Positions 23,523 through 31,716 of a DNA stretch of 45,624 bases are shown here, one piece after another (position 1 is the first letter of the stretch; each line of letters starts with the position of its first letter). Made by a program: the position numbers and the translations under genes. The notes beneath the pieces are model-generated. The model made no database searches, was not told where the DNA came from, and saw only the letters and a program-made list of their open reading frames with translations. This stretch comes from REEB509 sp044370335. GTDB lineage: Bacteria > Pseudomonadota > Alphaproteobacteria > Caulobacterales > Aquidulcibacteraceae. The DNA lies in contig JBILVS010000008.1 of the NCBI GenBank assembly GCA_044370335.1, forward strand, positions 1 to 45,624, written 5' to 3'.

Positions 23523-24947
23523 CTAGAGGCCCTTCACGATCTCTTCGGTCATCTTTTTCGCGTCGCCGAAGAGCATCATCGTATTGTCGCGGAAGAAGAG
23601 CTCGTTCTCCACCCCGGCGTAGCCGCTTCCCATCCCACGCTTGATAAAAAGCACGGTTTTGGCCTTCTCGACATCCAGGATCGGCATGCCATAAATTGGA
23701 CTTTGCGGGTCGGTCTTCGCCGAGGGGTTGGTCACGTCGTTAGCGCCGATGACGTAGGCGACATCAGCCTGGGCGAAGTCATTGTTGATGTCCTCGAGTT
23801 CGAAGACTTCATCGTAAGGGACATTCGCTTCCGCCAGCAGCACGTTCATGTGGCCCGGCATCCGGCCAGCGACGGGGTGAATGGCGTACTTTACCTCAAC
23901 GCCCTCTTTTTTGAGCATGTCGGCCATTTCGCGCACCGCATGCTGCGCCTGGGCCACCGCCATGCCATAGCCCGGGACGATGATCACCTTGGAGGCGTTT
24001 TTCATGATGAATGCGGCGTCGTCGGCGCTGCCCTGCTTCACAGGGCGGGTTTCCTTATGGCCTGCGGCGGGGCCGCCGGTCTCGCCGCCGAAGCCGCCCA
24101 AGATGACACTGATGAAACTGCGGTTCATCCCCTTGCACATAATGTAGCTCAGGATGGCGCCGGAGGAGCCGACCAACGCGCCGGTGATGATGAGCGCAAT
24201 GTTCTCAAGCGTGAAGCCCAAGGCCGCGGCCGCCCAGCCCGAGTACGAGTTCAGCATCGAGACGACGACGGGCATGTCGGCGCCGCCGATCGGGATGATG
24301 AGCAAAACCCCGATCAGGAACGACAGCGCCAGCAGAATGATGAACCAGTGACGCTCCACGCCGCCGGTCAAGATCATGGTCACGACGAGGGCCACGATGG
24401 CGACGCCGATGGCGATGTTGATGATGTGGCGGGCGGGCAGAAGGATGGGCGCGCCGCTCATGTTGCCGTTGAGCTTGGCGAAGGCGATGACCGAGCCAGA
24501 GAACGTTATCGCACCGATCGCGGCGCCAAGGGCGAGTTCAATTAGCGAGCCCATCTTGACGGCGCCCGGGATGGCGCTGTCGGGGTCTAGAATGTGGAAG
24601 GCCTCAGGCGCGTAGAGGGCGGCGATGGCCACCGCCACGGCGGCGAGACCGACGAGGGAGTGAAACGCCGCCACGAGCTGCGGCATTTCAGTCATCTGGA
24701 TCTTGTTGGCGATGAAGGCGCCAATGATGCCGCCGACCGCGACGCCGGCGAGGATCAGGCCGATGGTGAGGCCATCAAGGCGCACCAGCAGGAGCGTCAC
24801 GCCGACCGCGAGGGCCATGCCGATCATGCCAAAGAGATTGCCCTGGCGGCTCGTCACGGGGCTCGATAGGCCGCGCAGGGCCAGAATGAACAGCACTCCG
24901 GACACGAGGTACAGGATCGCCGCCAGCGAGGCGTTCATTTCAGGCAT
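23523..24947 (-). CDS. pntB: NAD(P)+ transhydrogenase subunit beta
   Basis: This is the membrane beta subunit of the proton-translocating transhydrogenase, moving hydride between NADH and NADP+ using the proton gradient. The 474-residue protein has about nine membrane helices in the first 260 residues and then the NADP(H)-binding domain. That domain contains the GYGMAVAQAQHAVREM fingerprint, YAIHPVAGRMPGHMNVLLAEA, the VIGANDVTNPSA motif and FIKRGMGSGYAGVENELF. ATG 24947 follows GAGGG with 8-nt spacing. It is the last pnt gene of the cluster. Confidence 0.95.
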   Translation of the reverse strand: MPEMNASLAAILYLVSGVLFILALRGLSSPVTSRQGNLFGMIGMALAVGVTLLLVRLDGLTIGLILAGVAVGGIIGAFIANKIQMTEMPQLVAAFHSLVGLAAVAVAIAALYAPEAFHILDPDSAIPGAVKMGSLIELALGAAIGAITFSGSVIAFAKLNGNMSGAPILLPARHIINIAIGVAIVALVVTMILTGGVERHWFIILLALSFLIGVLLIIPIGGADMPVVVSMLNSYSGWAAAALGFTLENIALIITGALVGSSGAILSYIMCKGMNRSFISVILGGFGGETGGPAAGHKETRPVKQGSADDAAFIMKNASKVIIVPGYGMAVAQAQHAVREMADMLKKEGVEVKYAIHPVAGRMPGHMNVLLAEANVPYDEVFELEDINNDFAQADVAYVIGANDVTNPSAKTDPQSPIYGMPILDVEKAKTVLFIKRGMGSGYAGVENELFFRDNTMMLFGDAKKMTEEIVKGL

Positions 24948-25063
24948 GCATAGTCCCTCTTTTTTCTTTCTCATCCACGCCGAAGGAATCGGCGCGGCGC
25001 CAGCCTGTTAGCCCAAGCGGTGGCGACGAGACCGCGTTCTCCCCGGTCTCGTCAAGTCCGCGT

Positions 25064-25681
25064 TTATCGGCGCCTCCTGCGCCATGTCAAAACACTCAGG
25101 GTCTGCGCCGTGATCGGCACCGCCAGAAAAACTAGCGCAGCGACCCACGGCGCCCACTGCCAGCCGTCCTTGGCGCCGAAAAAGGCGATGACGCTGCCGA
25201 CAATGGGCACAAAGGTGAGGAAGGCCGCCGAGACGGTGGATATGACGGGCCCGAAGGTCGTGACCCGATCCACCTGCTCAGCGATGGCGAAAATCTGCAA
25301 GACGCCAACCGCGGCCCACAGCGCGACCAAAATGCAGCCAAGGCCTAAGCCTGCAGCGACGCCTGGGGGCGCGCGCAGCGCCGGGCGTGGTCCGCCGGCG
25401 CCCAGCGGCGGCATGGGCGGCGGAGGCGCGGCGCCGCTGGGGGCAAGATGCAAGAGGCACCGGCGCGCCGCCACCATAAGCGCCGCGTCATCGGCGACAT
25501 CCTCGCCGCGCCCCGTCGGATCGCCGGCGTAAGCGTCGACGGTGAAGTATAGATCCTGGATGGCGGGGGGAACGAAGCGGGAGCTTGAAAACAGCTCCAT
25601 GAAGCGGCGCTTAAACGAGTGGGCGCTCAAGCGGCCGGCCACATAGCTCTCGATCAGATCGCGCCACTGCCCTTCATCCAT
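25064..25681 (-). CDS. Membrane protein with colicin-immunity-like N-terminus, inside the pnt cluster
   Basis: A 205-residue protein of unknown function between pntAB and pntB. Residues 1-75 (QWRDLIESYVAGRLSAHSFKRRF, IQDLYFTVDAYAGDP, DDAALMVAARRCLLHL) resemble the Colicin_Im (PF09204-like) immunity fold, a tentative match from memory of the pattern. A Pro/Gly linker (about 83-108) follows. Three hydrophobic segments then end in an Arg-rich tail: GVAAGLGLGCILVALWAAVGVLQIF, VISTVSAAFLTFVPIVGSVIAFFG and WVAALVFLAVPITAQTL. It is on the same strand as pntAB and pntB with 72- and 116-bp gaps. Confidence 0.6.
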   Translation of the reverse strand: MDEGQWRDLIESYVAGRLSAHSFKRRFMELFSSSRFVPPAIQDLYFTVDAYAGDPTGRGEDVADDAALMVAARRCLLHLAPSGAAPPPPMPPLGAGGPRPALRAPPGVAAGLGLGCILVALWAAVGVLQIFAIAEQVDRVTTFGPVISTVSAAFLTFVPIVGSVIAFFGAKDGWQWAPWVAALVFLAVPITAQTLSVLTWRRRRR

Positions 25682-25753
25682 GGCGCCGGTATCCCTTTGC
25701 GCGCACCGTTGCGAGGAGGCGGCTGCTTCTCATCGCCCCCAAGAGAGACGCTC

Positions 25754-26074
25754 TTACTTCGAGCGCTCCTTCTTCTTGTACATCGCGAGCATCCGCTGGG
25801 TGACAAGGAACCCGCCGAAGATGTTCACCGCGGCCAGCGCGGCGGCAAAGGCGCCAGCGCCCTTAGCGACCCAGGTGTTGGCGTCCAGCGGCGCGCCAGT
25901 GCCGGACCCCGCGGCGGCCGCGATCAAGGCGCCGACGATGATCACGGAGGAAATAGCGTTAGTGACGGCCATCAGCGGCGTGTGCAAGGCCGGGGTCACC
26001 GACCACACCACGTAATAGCCCACGAAAATCGCGAGCACGAAAATCGCGAGATAGAAGATGATCGGTTCAACCAT
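25754..26074 (-). CDS. pntAB: NAD(P)+ transhydrogenase subunit alpha, membrane part
   Basis: A 106-residue membrane subunit (PntAB/alpha-2) of the three-gene transhydrogenase type, as in Rhodospirillum. Sequence MVEPIIFYLAIFVLAIFVGY, VVWSVTPALHTPLMAVTNAIS, IIVGALIAA and FAAALAAVNIFGGFLVTQRML gives three to four helices. The conserved SVTPALHTPLMAVTNAISS is diagnostic. ATG 26074 is used, because the longer frame to 26251 has a non-hydrophobic leader overlapping the preceding gene. Confidence 0.94.
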   Translation of the reverse strand: MVEPIIFYLAIFVLAIFVGYYVVWSVTPALHTPLMAVTNAISSVIIVGALIAAAAGSGTGAPLDANTWVAKGAGAFAAALAAVNIFGGFLVTQRMLAMYKKKERSK

Positions 26075-26183
26075 GGGGCCGCATTCAACTCCGTTCGTGG
26101 GCGCATTGTAATCGAGTTCGCCCCGTTTCGCCACTGCGACGCGCCAAAGGCGGCGGGGGTGGCGAGAGGCTGTGTTGATCTGC

Positions 26184-26546
26184 TTACGGATCACCCATCG
26201 GGGTGGTTTCGTAGGCGGTGTCTGATCGGATGATCTTTCCCTCGCTGTCAAGCTCGTGGGTCTCGGCGACCATGACGCCTGTGTGATTGCGATAGATCAT
26301 GGTGTGGCCTCGGGCGCCGACGCACACACACACCGGCTCCAGCCGCAGGCCCGCGATCCGGGGCAAGGCCGCCTCCAAATACGAGCGGAACATGGACTTG
26401 CCGAAGAGAACGCCGTCTTGGGAGAAGCCCAAAGCTGCAACGAAGGGCGAAGAGGCTTCCAGGTCTTCAGCGTAGAAGTCCAAAATGGCTTCCAGATCGC
26501 CGGCGTTCCACGCCGCGTACCAGTTCCGGGCGAAAGCCTCGTCCAT
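26184..26546 (-). CDS. SnoaL-like/NTF2-fold protein inside the pnt cluster
   Basis: A 120-residue NTF2-like (SnoaL) domain: FARNWYAAWNAGDLEAILDFYAEDLEASSP at the N-terminus, then LFGKSMFRSYLEAALPRI, and a C-terminal MIYRNHTGVMVAETHELDSEGKIIRSDT beta-sheet. The family includes isomerases, hydrolases and carrier-like proteins; no specific activity can be assigned. The ATG at 26546 follows GAGGGGG with normal spacing and is preferred to the TTG one codon earlier. It sits 29 bp downstream of pntAA and 109 bp upstream of pntAB on the same strand. Confidence 0.82.
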   Translation of the reverse strand: MDEAFARNWYAAWNAGDLEAILDFYAEDLEASSPFVAALGFSQDGVLFGKSMFRSYLEAALPRIAGLRLEPVCVCVGARGHTMIYRNHTGVMVAETHELDSEGKIIRSDTAYETTPMGDP

Positions 26547-26575
26547 CAATTCCCCCTCGTTCGCGCGGCCCCTGA

Positions 26576-27724
26576 TCAGGCGGCGGGCGCCGGCGCGGGC
26601 GCAAAGCTCGGATGCACAACCTTGCCGTCGCGGGTGAGCATGGCGGCCTGGATGATCTCATCGTCCCAATGCGGGGCGAAACCGGCGCCTTCCTTGGCGG
26701 TGATCAGCGGCGCCAAGGCCAGGAGGTTCTTGGCGTAAAGGGCTGAGCTGTCGGCGGCGAGACGCGCCGGCAGGTTAGCGAAACCCATCACCTTCACGCC
26801 ATTGACGATCACGAGTTCGTCGGGCTTCGATAGTGGGCAGTTGCCGCCTTGCGCGGCGGCCAAATCCACAATCACCGAGCCGGGGCGCATGGAATGAACC
26901 ATCTCGGCGGTCACCAGGGTCGGAGCCGCGCGGCCAGGGATCAGCGCTGTCGTGATTACGATGTCCTGCTTGGCGATGTGCTCTGCAGTGAGGGCGGCCT
27001 GCTTTTTCTGATACTCCGCGCTCATCGGCTTCGCGTAGCCGGCGGCGGTTTCGGCTTGTTTGAACTCTTCGTCCTCGACCGCGATGAACTTGGCGCCCAG
27101 AGAGGCGACCTGCTCTTTCGCCGCGGGGCGCACGTCAGTGGCGGAAACGACCGCGCCGAGACGACGGGCCGTGGCGATCGCCTGAAGACCCGCAACGCCC
27201 GCGCCCATCACGAAAACCCTGGCTGCGGCGACCGTGCCGGCGGCGGTCATCATCATCGGGAACGCGCGACCGTAAAGGGTCGCGGCTTCGATCACCGCGC
27301 GGTAGCCTGCGAGGTTGGACTGCGAGGAGAGCGCATCCATCACCTGGGCGCGGGTGATGCGGGGCACGAGCTCCATGGCCAGTGCATCGACTTTGGCGGC
27401 AGCGAGCTGGTCGGCGAAGGCTTTGTCGCCATAGGGCTCCAGCAGGGCTGCGACCCCGGCGCCGGGTTTCAGCGCCGCAATTTCCGCCGCGTTCGGTCGG
27501 CGCACCTTGAAAAGCACGTCCGATTCGCCGATGGCGGCGGCGGCGGAAGGAGCGATCGTCGCTCCGGCGGCGGTAAACGCCTCGTCCGTGACGCTCGCGG
27601 TGAGGCCCGCACCACTTTCGATCGCCACGGCGTGGCCCAAGCCGACGAGCTTTTTCACAGTATCGGGGGTGGCGGCGACCCGCTCTTCGCCCGGCGTGGT
27701 TTCCTTGACGATCGCGATCCGCAT
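26576..27724 (-). CDS. pntAA: Re/Si-specific NAD(P)+ transhydrogenase subunit alpha, NAD-binding part
   Basis: This soluble 382-residue NAD(H)-binding subunit (PntAA/alpha-1) is related to alanine dehydrogenase. Features are MRIAIVKETTPGEERVAATP, VLFKVRRPNAAEI, MELVPRITRAQVMDALSSQSNLAGYRAV and the Rossmann FVMGAGVAGLQAIATARRLGAVVSATD. ALIPGRAAPTLVTAEMV and IVDLAAAQGGNCPLS complete the pattern. It lacks membrane helices, consistent with the split type. It is first in the order pntAA, NTF2-like, pntAB, membrane protein, pntB. Confidence 0.95.
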   Translation of the reverse strand: MRIAIVKETTPGEERVAATPDTVKKLVGLGHAVAIESGAGLTASVTDEAFTAAGATIAPSAAAAIGESDVLFKVRRPNAAEIAALKPGAGVAALLEPYGDKAFADQLAAAKVDALAMELVPRITRAQVMDALSSQSNLAGYRAVIEAATLYGRAFPMMMTAAGTVAAARVFVMGAGVAGLQAIATARRLGAVVSATDVRPAAKEQVASLGAKFIAVEDEEFKQAETAAGYAKPMSAEYQKKQAALTAEHIAKQDIVITTALIPGRAAPTLVTAEMVHSMRPGSVIVDLAAAQGGNCPLSKPDELVIVNGVKVMGFANLPARLAADSSALYAKNLLALAPLITAKEGAGFAPHWDDEIIQAAMLTRDGKVVHPSFAPAPAPAA

Positions 27725-27792
27725 GCAGCGCCCTCCCGGGGTGAACTAAGGCGTAGATGAGAGCAGACGACGACGCCCGCTCTGTTTTGTCG

Positions 27793-28107
27793 TCAAGACG
27801 GCATCAGCGCGCCGGCGCCGGCGACAATCCCGCCGCCGATCAGGAATACGATGACCGTCGCAGCGAGAGAAGCCCACCAAGCGCCGCCCTTGCGAAACAC
27901 GAGGCCGGCCAGAACGCCTAGGACAGCATAGACGGCAACCCCGTTGAACCAGCCGCCGCCAAGGGCGAACGCGGCCACAAGGCCCGCCACGGCCATGACG
28001 ATCAGGGACGACCCCCAAACCGTGGCAACCATGAAGCCGGAAAACGTCGTCTTCTGATCCGCGATATCCATACCGCCGTTGTGATCACTCTGAGCCGCCT
28101 GCCCCAT
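27793..28107 (-). CDS. aa3-type cytochrome c oxidase subunit IV
   Basis: A 104-residue membrane protein whose N-terminal half, MDIADQKTTFSGFMVATVWGSSLIVMAVAGLVAAF, matches the single-helix bacterial aa3 oxidase subunit IV family. The C-terminal half adds two more hydrophobic segments (VAVYAVLGVLAGLVF and LAATVIVFLIGGGIVAG), so it is about twice the usual length of the family. ATG 28107 follows AAAGGTG by 6 nt; MDIADQ at 28071 is an alternative start. It lies 68 bp upstream of pntAA on the same strand, so the oxidase helper and transhydrogenase may be co-transcribed. Confidence 0.8.
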   Translation of the reverse strand: MGQAAQSDHNGGMDIADQKTTFSGFMVATVWGSSLIVMAVAGLVAAFALGGGWFNGVAVYAVLGVLAGLVFRKGGAWWASLAATVIVFLIGGGIVAGAGALMPS

Positions 28108-28144
28108 CGAACACCTTTGACCTAAGCCAAGTTTAGATTGAACC

Positions 28145-28160
28145 CGCGGTGTAAACCGCG
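28145..28160. promoter_or_regulatory. Inverted repeat upstream of the oxidase IV/pnt cluster
   Basis: CGCGGT-GTAA-ACCGCG is a perfect 6+4+6 inverted repeat about 40 bp upstream of the subunit IV start, in the 86-bp gap after the alpha/beta hydrolase. It could be an operator or part of a hairpin. No clean promoter hexamers were identified around it. Confidence 0.35.
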
Positions 28161-28193
28161 CCGCTTGGTGGAAGCAAGCCTCCGAAACGGCTT

Positions 28194-29147
28194 TCAGCCG
28201 ACTTCGGGCGGCCAAACGGACATGAGGCCGCGCAAGGCGGTGACAAAAGCCAACGGTTGATCCAGCATCACATGGTGGGCCGCGGCGGGGATCGGCACGA
28301 AGGGGGAGCCCGCTGGAAGGATGTTGCGCATGTGGGCCAAAGTCTTGGGGCTCATGAGAATGGAACGTTCGCCCCAAACCACCGCGACCGGGCAGCGGGC
28401 GGCCCGCATCAAGTCTGCCGCATCGCGATCCTGAAAGTCCTTCCAGATAAAAGGGTCAAACTTCCAGGTGTAGCCGCTTTCGGTTTTTTTGATCGAATGG
28501 CGGGCGATGTGATCAACCGCGAAGAGGTTCTCGCAAGGCTGCGGCGGCGCCAAACGAAACCGGGCCAGGATCGCCTCAAAGGTCGGATAGATGCGGTTCG
28601 GTTTGTGCCGCTGAGGCGGACCGCCGAGATCTTCATCAGGAGGCTCGACGGGGCTGTCGACGCTGACGACGCCCTTGAACCGATCGCCGTGGTCCGCGGC
28701 CAAGGCCAAGGCTGGATAGCCACCGAAGGAGTGGGCGACAATGAGAGGCTTTTCAGCGCTTTCGAAGGCGCCCAGGGCCTCTGCGACCGCCATGGCCTCG
28801 GCGACACAGAAGTCCACGCCGTAAGCGGGTCGCCACGCACTGTCGCCCATGCCAGACCAGGTCGGCGCAATGACGCGGCGGCCATTAGCGAAATAGGGCG
28901 CAATGAAATCCCACCAATGCGCGTGGGCGCCGTTGCCGTGCAGGAGGAGCAAGGCGGGCTTGCCGCGTTCGCCCCAGGCGAGGGCATGGACCTCAGCGCC
29001 GGCCACGGTGAGGCGGGCCTGCTCTTTGGGGTGGGCCACCGCTTCCGCAAACCAAGCTGGAGCCTCGGGCATAGCGCCGTTCAAGGCGGCAAGGAGGCCC
29101 TGCCCGCCTGCGTCGACGGACAATTGATGGTTTTCTTCGTCTGCCAT
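28194..29147 (-). CDS. Alpha/beta hydrolase
   Basis: A 317-residue soluble alpha/beta-fold hydrolase. Visible are LLLLHGNGAHAHWWDFIAPYF (oxyanion HGNG, about residues 67-87), IAPTWSGMGDS, the nucleophile elbow IVAHSFGGYPALALA, VVWGERSILMSP near the expected acid position, and the C-terminal PAAAHHVMLDQPLAFV containing the catalytic His. The cap region between strands carries KPNRIYPTFEAILARFRL. Such proteins include esterases, epoxide hydrolases and C-C hydrolases, and substrate cannot be deduced. ATG 29147 is used; no upstream gene overlaps. Confidence 0.85.
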   Translation of the reverse strand: MADEENHQLSVDAGGQGLLAALNGAMPEAPAWFAEAVAHPKEQARLTVAGAEVHALAWGERGKPALLLLHGNGAHAHWWDFIAPYFANGRRVIAPTWSGMGDSAWRPAYGVDFCVAEAMAVAEALGAFESAEKPLIVAHSFGGYPALALAADHGDRFKGVVSVDSPVEPPDEDLGGPPQRHKPNRIYPTFEAILARFRLAPPQPCENLFAVDHIARHSIKKTESGYTWKFDPFIWKDFQDRDAADLMRAARCPVAVVWGERSILMSPKTLAHMRNILPAGSPFVPIPAAAHHVMLDQPLAFVTALRGLMSVWPPEVG

Positions 29148-29223
29148 TTGGTCTCAATTGGGGGGAAACCAAGGCGCCGCGCAAGGCGTGACGCCACGTC
29201 AGAGGCGACTCTCGGCTCGGTCT

Positions 29224-29655
29224 CTAGGCGCGGTTGGGGTCCTCATGAGGGGCCAAGCCTTTGAACACGCCTTGGCCGGTCATGATCGTCCGGTCAGCGA
29301 CCCAGATCCGGCCGCGGACCGTGAACAGCCCATCCTCTTCGCCGATCACGTCAGCGGCCCCTTCAACCCAGTCTCCGACCTTGGCGGCGGAAAGGAAATC
29401 GCAGGTCAGGCGCACCGTGACCCACCACATTCGGCGCTGGGCGTTGACGGCGTGGCCGAAGGCCATATCGGCGAAGGTCAGCAGCATCCCGCCATGAGCG
29501 TTGCCGAGGCCATTGGTCTGATTGGGCTGCACGCGAAAGGCCCGGACATAGCCGCCCTTGGGGCCTGTCTTTTCATAGAAGGGCCCGACAATGCTGCCGA
29601 AGCCTCTCCGCCAATCGATCAAATGAAACCCGTCGGGGATGTCCTGCGTCTGCAT
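29224..29655 (-). CDS. PaaI/hotdog-fold thioesterase family protein
   Basis: A 143-residue single-hotdog protein. The N-terminal part FGSIVGPFYEK is followed by LGNAHGGMLLTFADMAFGHAV, where HGG and the nearby acidic residue are the catalytic-site pattern of PaaI-type acyl-CoA thioesterases. The last strands are VTVRLTCDFLSAAKVGDWVEG and FTVRGRIWVADRTIMTGQGVF. It likely hydrolyses an acyl-CoA in the cytosol; the substrate is not apparent. It is transcribed in the same direction as the alpha/beta hydrolase (76-bp gap) and divergently from the plus-strand polymerase-like gene. Confidence 0.88.
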   Translation of the reverse strand: MQTQDIPDGFHLIDWRRGFGSIVGPFYEKTGPKGGYVRAFRVQPNQTNGLGNAHGGMLLTFADMAFGHAVNAQRRMWWVTVRLTCDFLSAAKVGDWVEGAADVIGEEDGLFTVRGRIWVADRTIMTGQGVFKGLAPHEDPNRA

Positions 29656-29804
29656 GGGGGTCCCTTACGGAGGGTTTGGGCCTTCTGGCAAGCTCGGTTC
29701 CTCATCCCGGTGCGAACCCGTCAGCGCCCCCGGCGCGCGACAGCCGTTGACAGGGCCTGCGCCAGCTTCGCCAATGCGGGGCCGCCCACCAGACAGGGAC
29801 TTCG

Positions 29805-31016
29805 ATGGGATTGACCGCACTGATCTCGCTTTTGGCCATGGCCGCGCTTGTTGTTCCTGCGAGCGATGGTCGGCTGATCGACACGTTCGTGGTGGCGGGG
29901 GCTGGTCTGTTGGCGTTGGCGGCGGTGGCGGGCTCGCGAGAGCACAGGACCTATCGGGTGGCGCTGGGGCGGCACTGGACGGCCACAATCCTGTTCGCGG
30001 CGTTCATCGGATGGGGGCTGTTTCAGCTGTGGAGCGGCCCCGACGCCGCGGCGGCGACGGCGCGCGGTCGCTTGAGTCTGCTCGTTTTCATGGCTTTGGG
30101 ATTGGGCGCTTTGACCATGGCGGCGGCGGCGTTGCGGCAGGGAGCGATCGAGGCGGTCGACACGGTGTTGGGCTTCGGGGTCGCGGCGGGGGTGGGGACG
30201 CTGCTCCTGGCGACGCTCTCGGAGGCCACGCTCGCCGCGCCGACTGGGCTCGCCGGGGTGAGCGTGCTTGCCGTTTTCGCGGGACTCGAAGGCTATCGCC
30301 GCTCTCAGCGGCACGCGGCGATGGCCGCTGAGCCCCCGCCGATCGCCCGGCGGCTGTTCCTGCCAGGGGCGGCCTTTACCGCCTGCGCGGTCGCGCTAGC
30401 GGCGGCGCAGGACGTCAGCGCGGTTCTGGCGAGCGCCGCAGGGATCAGCAGTCTTGCCGCGATTGCGTTCTGGCGGGCGCGGCCGGCGGAGCGGCGGGGC
30501 GTGATTGCCCTGGCTGCGGGCGCCGGCGGACTGGGCCTTGTGCTGTTTGGGCTTGTGCGGCTTTTGACGGGGGGCGAAGGGGCGATGGGAAGCGGCGTGT
30601 CAATCGGCTCGGCCATGGCGTTGTGGGAGCTGCAACCGGTTACGGGCATCGGGCTTGAAGGGCTGTCGGCGCAAGCAGCAGGGATGGACGCCACGGCTGG
30701 CGCTCAGCTTTTGGTGGAGACCGGTCTCCTTGGGGCCGGCCTCGCGCTCGCTACAGCGCTCGCGGGTTTCGGCTTCATCGTGCTTACGCCTGATCGCGAT
30801 CGCGTGCCGTCTCGCGCTGGGGCGCTGTGCGGCGGGCTTTTGGCGTGCGCGCTCTGCAGCGCGTTGACGTCTCCAGCCTTGACGCAGGCGGCCCCAGCTT
30901 TCGTGTTCGCGTGCCTTTTTGGGTTGAGCGCTGCGTATGGCGACAGGAAACGGCCTAGCCCTGCGGCGGCTGGTCCCCAAAGCGAACCGGCGCGGGTTGG
31001 CATGCAGCGTCTGTAA
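29805..31016 (+). CDS. O-antigen ligase/polymerase-like membrane protein
   Basis: A 403-residue protein with about eleven hydrophobic segments. Near residue 280 the pattern WELQPVTGIGLEGLSAQAAGMDATAGAQLLVETGLLG resembles the O-antigen ligase (WaaL/Wzy_C) signature, where P-TG-G precedes a His/Asn-rich loop and an L-E-GLLG helix; here the loop lacks the usual HN. It could be a diverged polymerase or ligase acting on the exopolysaccharide. ATG 29805 follows AGGGAC. Its last 62 bp overlap the 3' end of the convergent TPR-like gene, an unusual tail-to-tail overlap. Confidence 0.65.
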   Translation: MGLTALISLLAMAALVVPASDGRLIDTFVVAGAGLLALAAVAGSREHRTYRVALGRHWTATILFAAFIGWGLFQLWSGPDAAAATARGRLSLLVFMALGLGALTMAAAALRQGAIEAVDTVLGFGVAAGVGTLLLATLSEATLAAPTGLAGVSVLAVFAGLEGYRRSQRHAAMAAEPPPIARRLFLPGAAFTACAVALAAAQDVSAVLASAAGISSLAAIAFWRARPAERRGVIALAAGAGGLGLVLFGLVRLLTGGEGAMGSGVSIGSAMALWELQPVTGIGLEGLSAQAAGMDATAGAQLLVETGLLGAGLALATALAGFGFIVLTPDRDRVPSRAGALCGGLLACALCSALTSPALTQAAPAFVFACLFGLSAAYGDRKRPSPAAAGPQSEPARVGMQRL

Positions 31017-31716
31017 GCAGGGCCGTCAGCCGCGCGGCGAGGTCAGGATCGGCGGCGCTCGCGGCGGCCTGTTGAAGGGCGGCGAAGCGCTGAGGGGTTT
31101 CTCGACCATAGAAGCAGGCTTCGAGCAGGGCCGCCTCTCGCGTGGGCGCAGGCAAAGCGGGCCAGGCCTGGAACGCGACGGCAGGGCGCCAGGCGGCGAG
31201 ACTTTGGTTGTCTGCATCGAGGGCATAGCTTGCCGTAAGAGGCTGGGCGATGGCGGCGGGATGCTGACCGGCGGCGGCCAGGGCCTGCGCAAGCACCGCG
31301 GGCGCGGTGGGGTCCTGAGGGGCAAGCTGGGCGGCGCGGCTTGCCGCATGCCCCGCCGCCTCGGCCAGTTCCGGAGACACGCCTTCCGCGGCGGCGGCGA
31401 CGGCCTGCAGGTACCGAGTTTCCGCTAAGGCCAGCCACAGCATGGGATCGGCCGCGGAAACATCGACGGCGGCAGTCAGGTCGCGTTGCGCACGATGGAG
31501 CGCGTTGTCCTTGTCGGCGCCCCGCGGCAGGGCCTTTGCTTCAGCGAGAGCGGCGCGGCCTCCCTGCGCGGCCAGAGCGCCGTACGCTTCCCAGCCGCCG
31601 GCGCCGGCCAAGCCGAGGGCCACGACCGCCACCACAATCGCCACGCTCTGGTTGGCGGTTTGGTCAGCGGACGTAGTAGGTGTGGTAGAGCTCGGAGTAA
31701 TAATCGTTTTTGTCAT
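30955..31716 (-). CDS. Membrane-anchored Ala-rich TPR-like protein of the polysaccharide locus
   Basis: A 253-residue protein. A Thr/Ser-rich start is followed by one membrane helix (SVAIVVAVVALGLAGAGGW). An Ala-rich helical region follows with TPR-like spacing: LHRAQRDLTAAVDVSAADPMLWLALAETRY and AGHAASRAAQLAPQDPTAPAVLAQALAAAGQ. It was not assigned to a family. It is likely an accessory factor of the export machine, as its gene is downstream of the Wzc-like kinase. ATG 31716 would overlap that gene by 53 bp. GTG 31644 avoids overlap, but neither has a clear ribosome-binding site. Confidence 0.6.
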   Translation of the reverse strand: MTKTIITPSSTTPTTSADQTANQSVAIVVAVVALGLAGAGGWEAYGALAAQGGRAALAEAKALPRGADKDNALHRAQRDLTAAVDVSAADPMLWLALAETRYLQAVAAAAEGVSPELAEAAGHAASRAAQLAPQDPTAPAVLAQALAAAGQHPAAIAQPLTASYALDADNQSLAAWRPAVAFQAWPALPAPTREAALLEACFYGRETPQRFAALQQAAASAADPDLAARLTALLTDAACQPAPVRFGDQPPQG

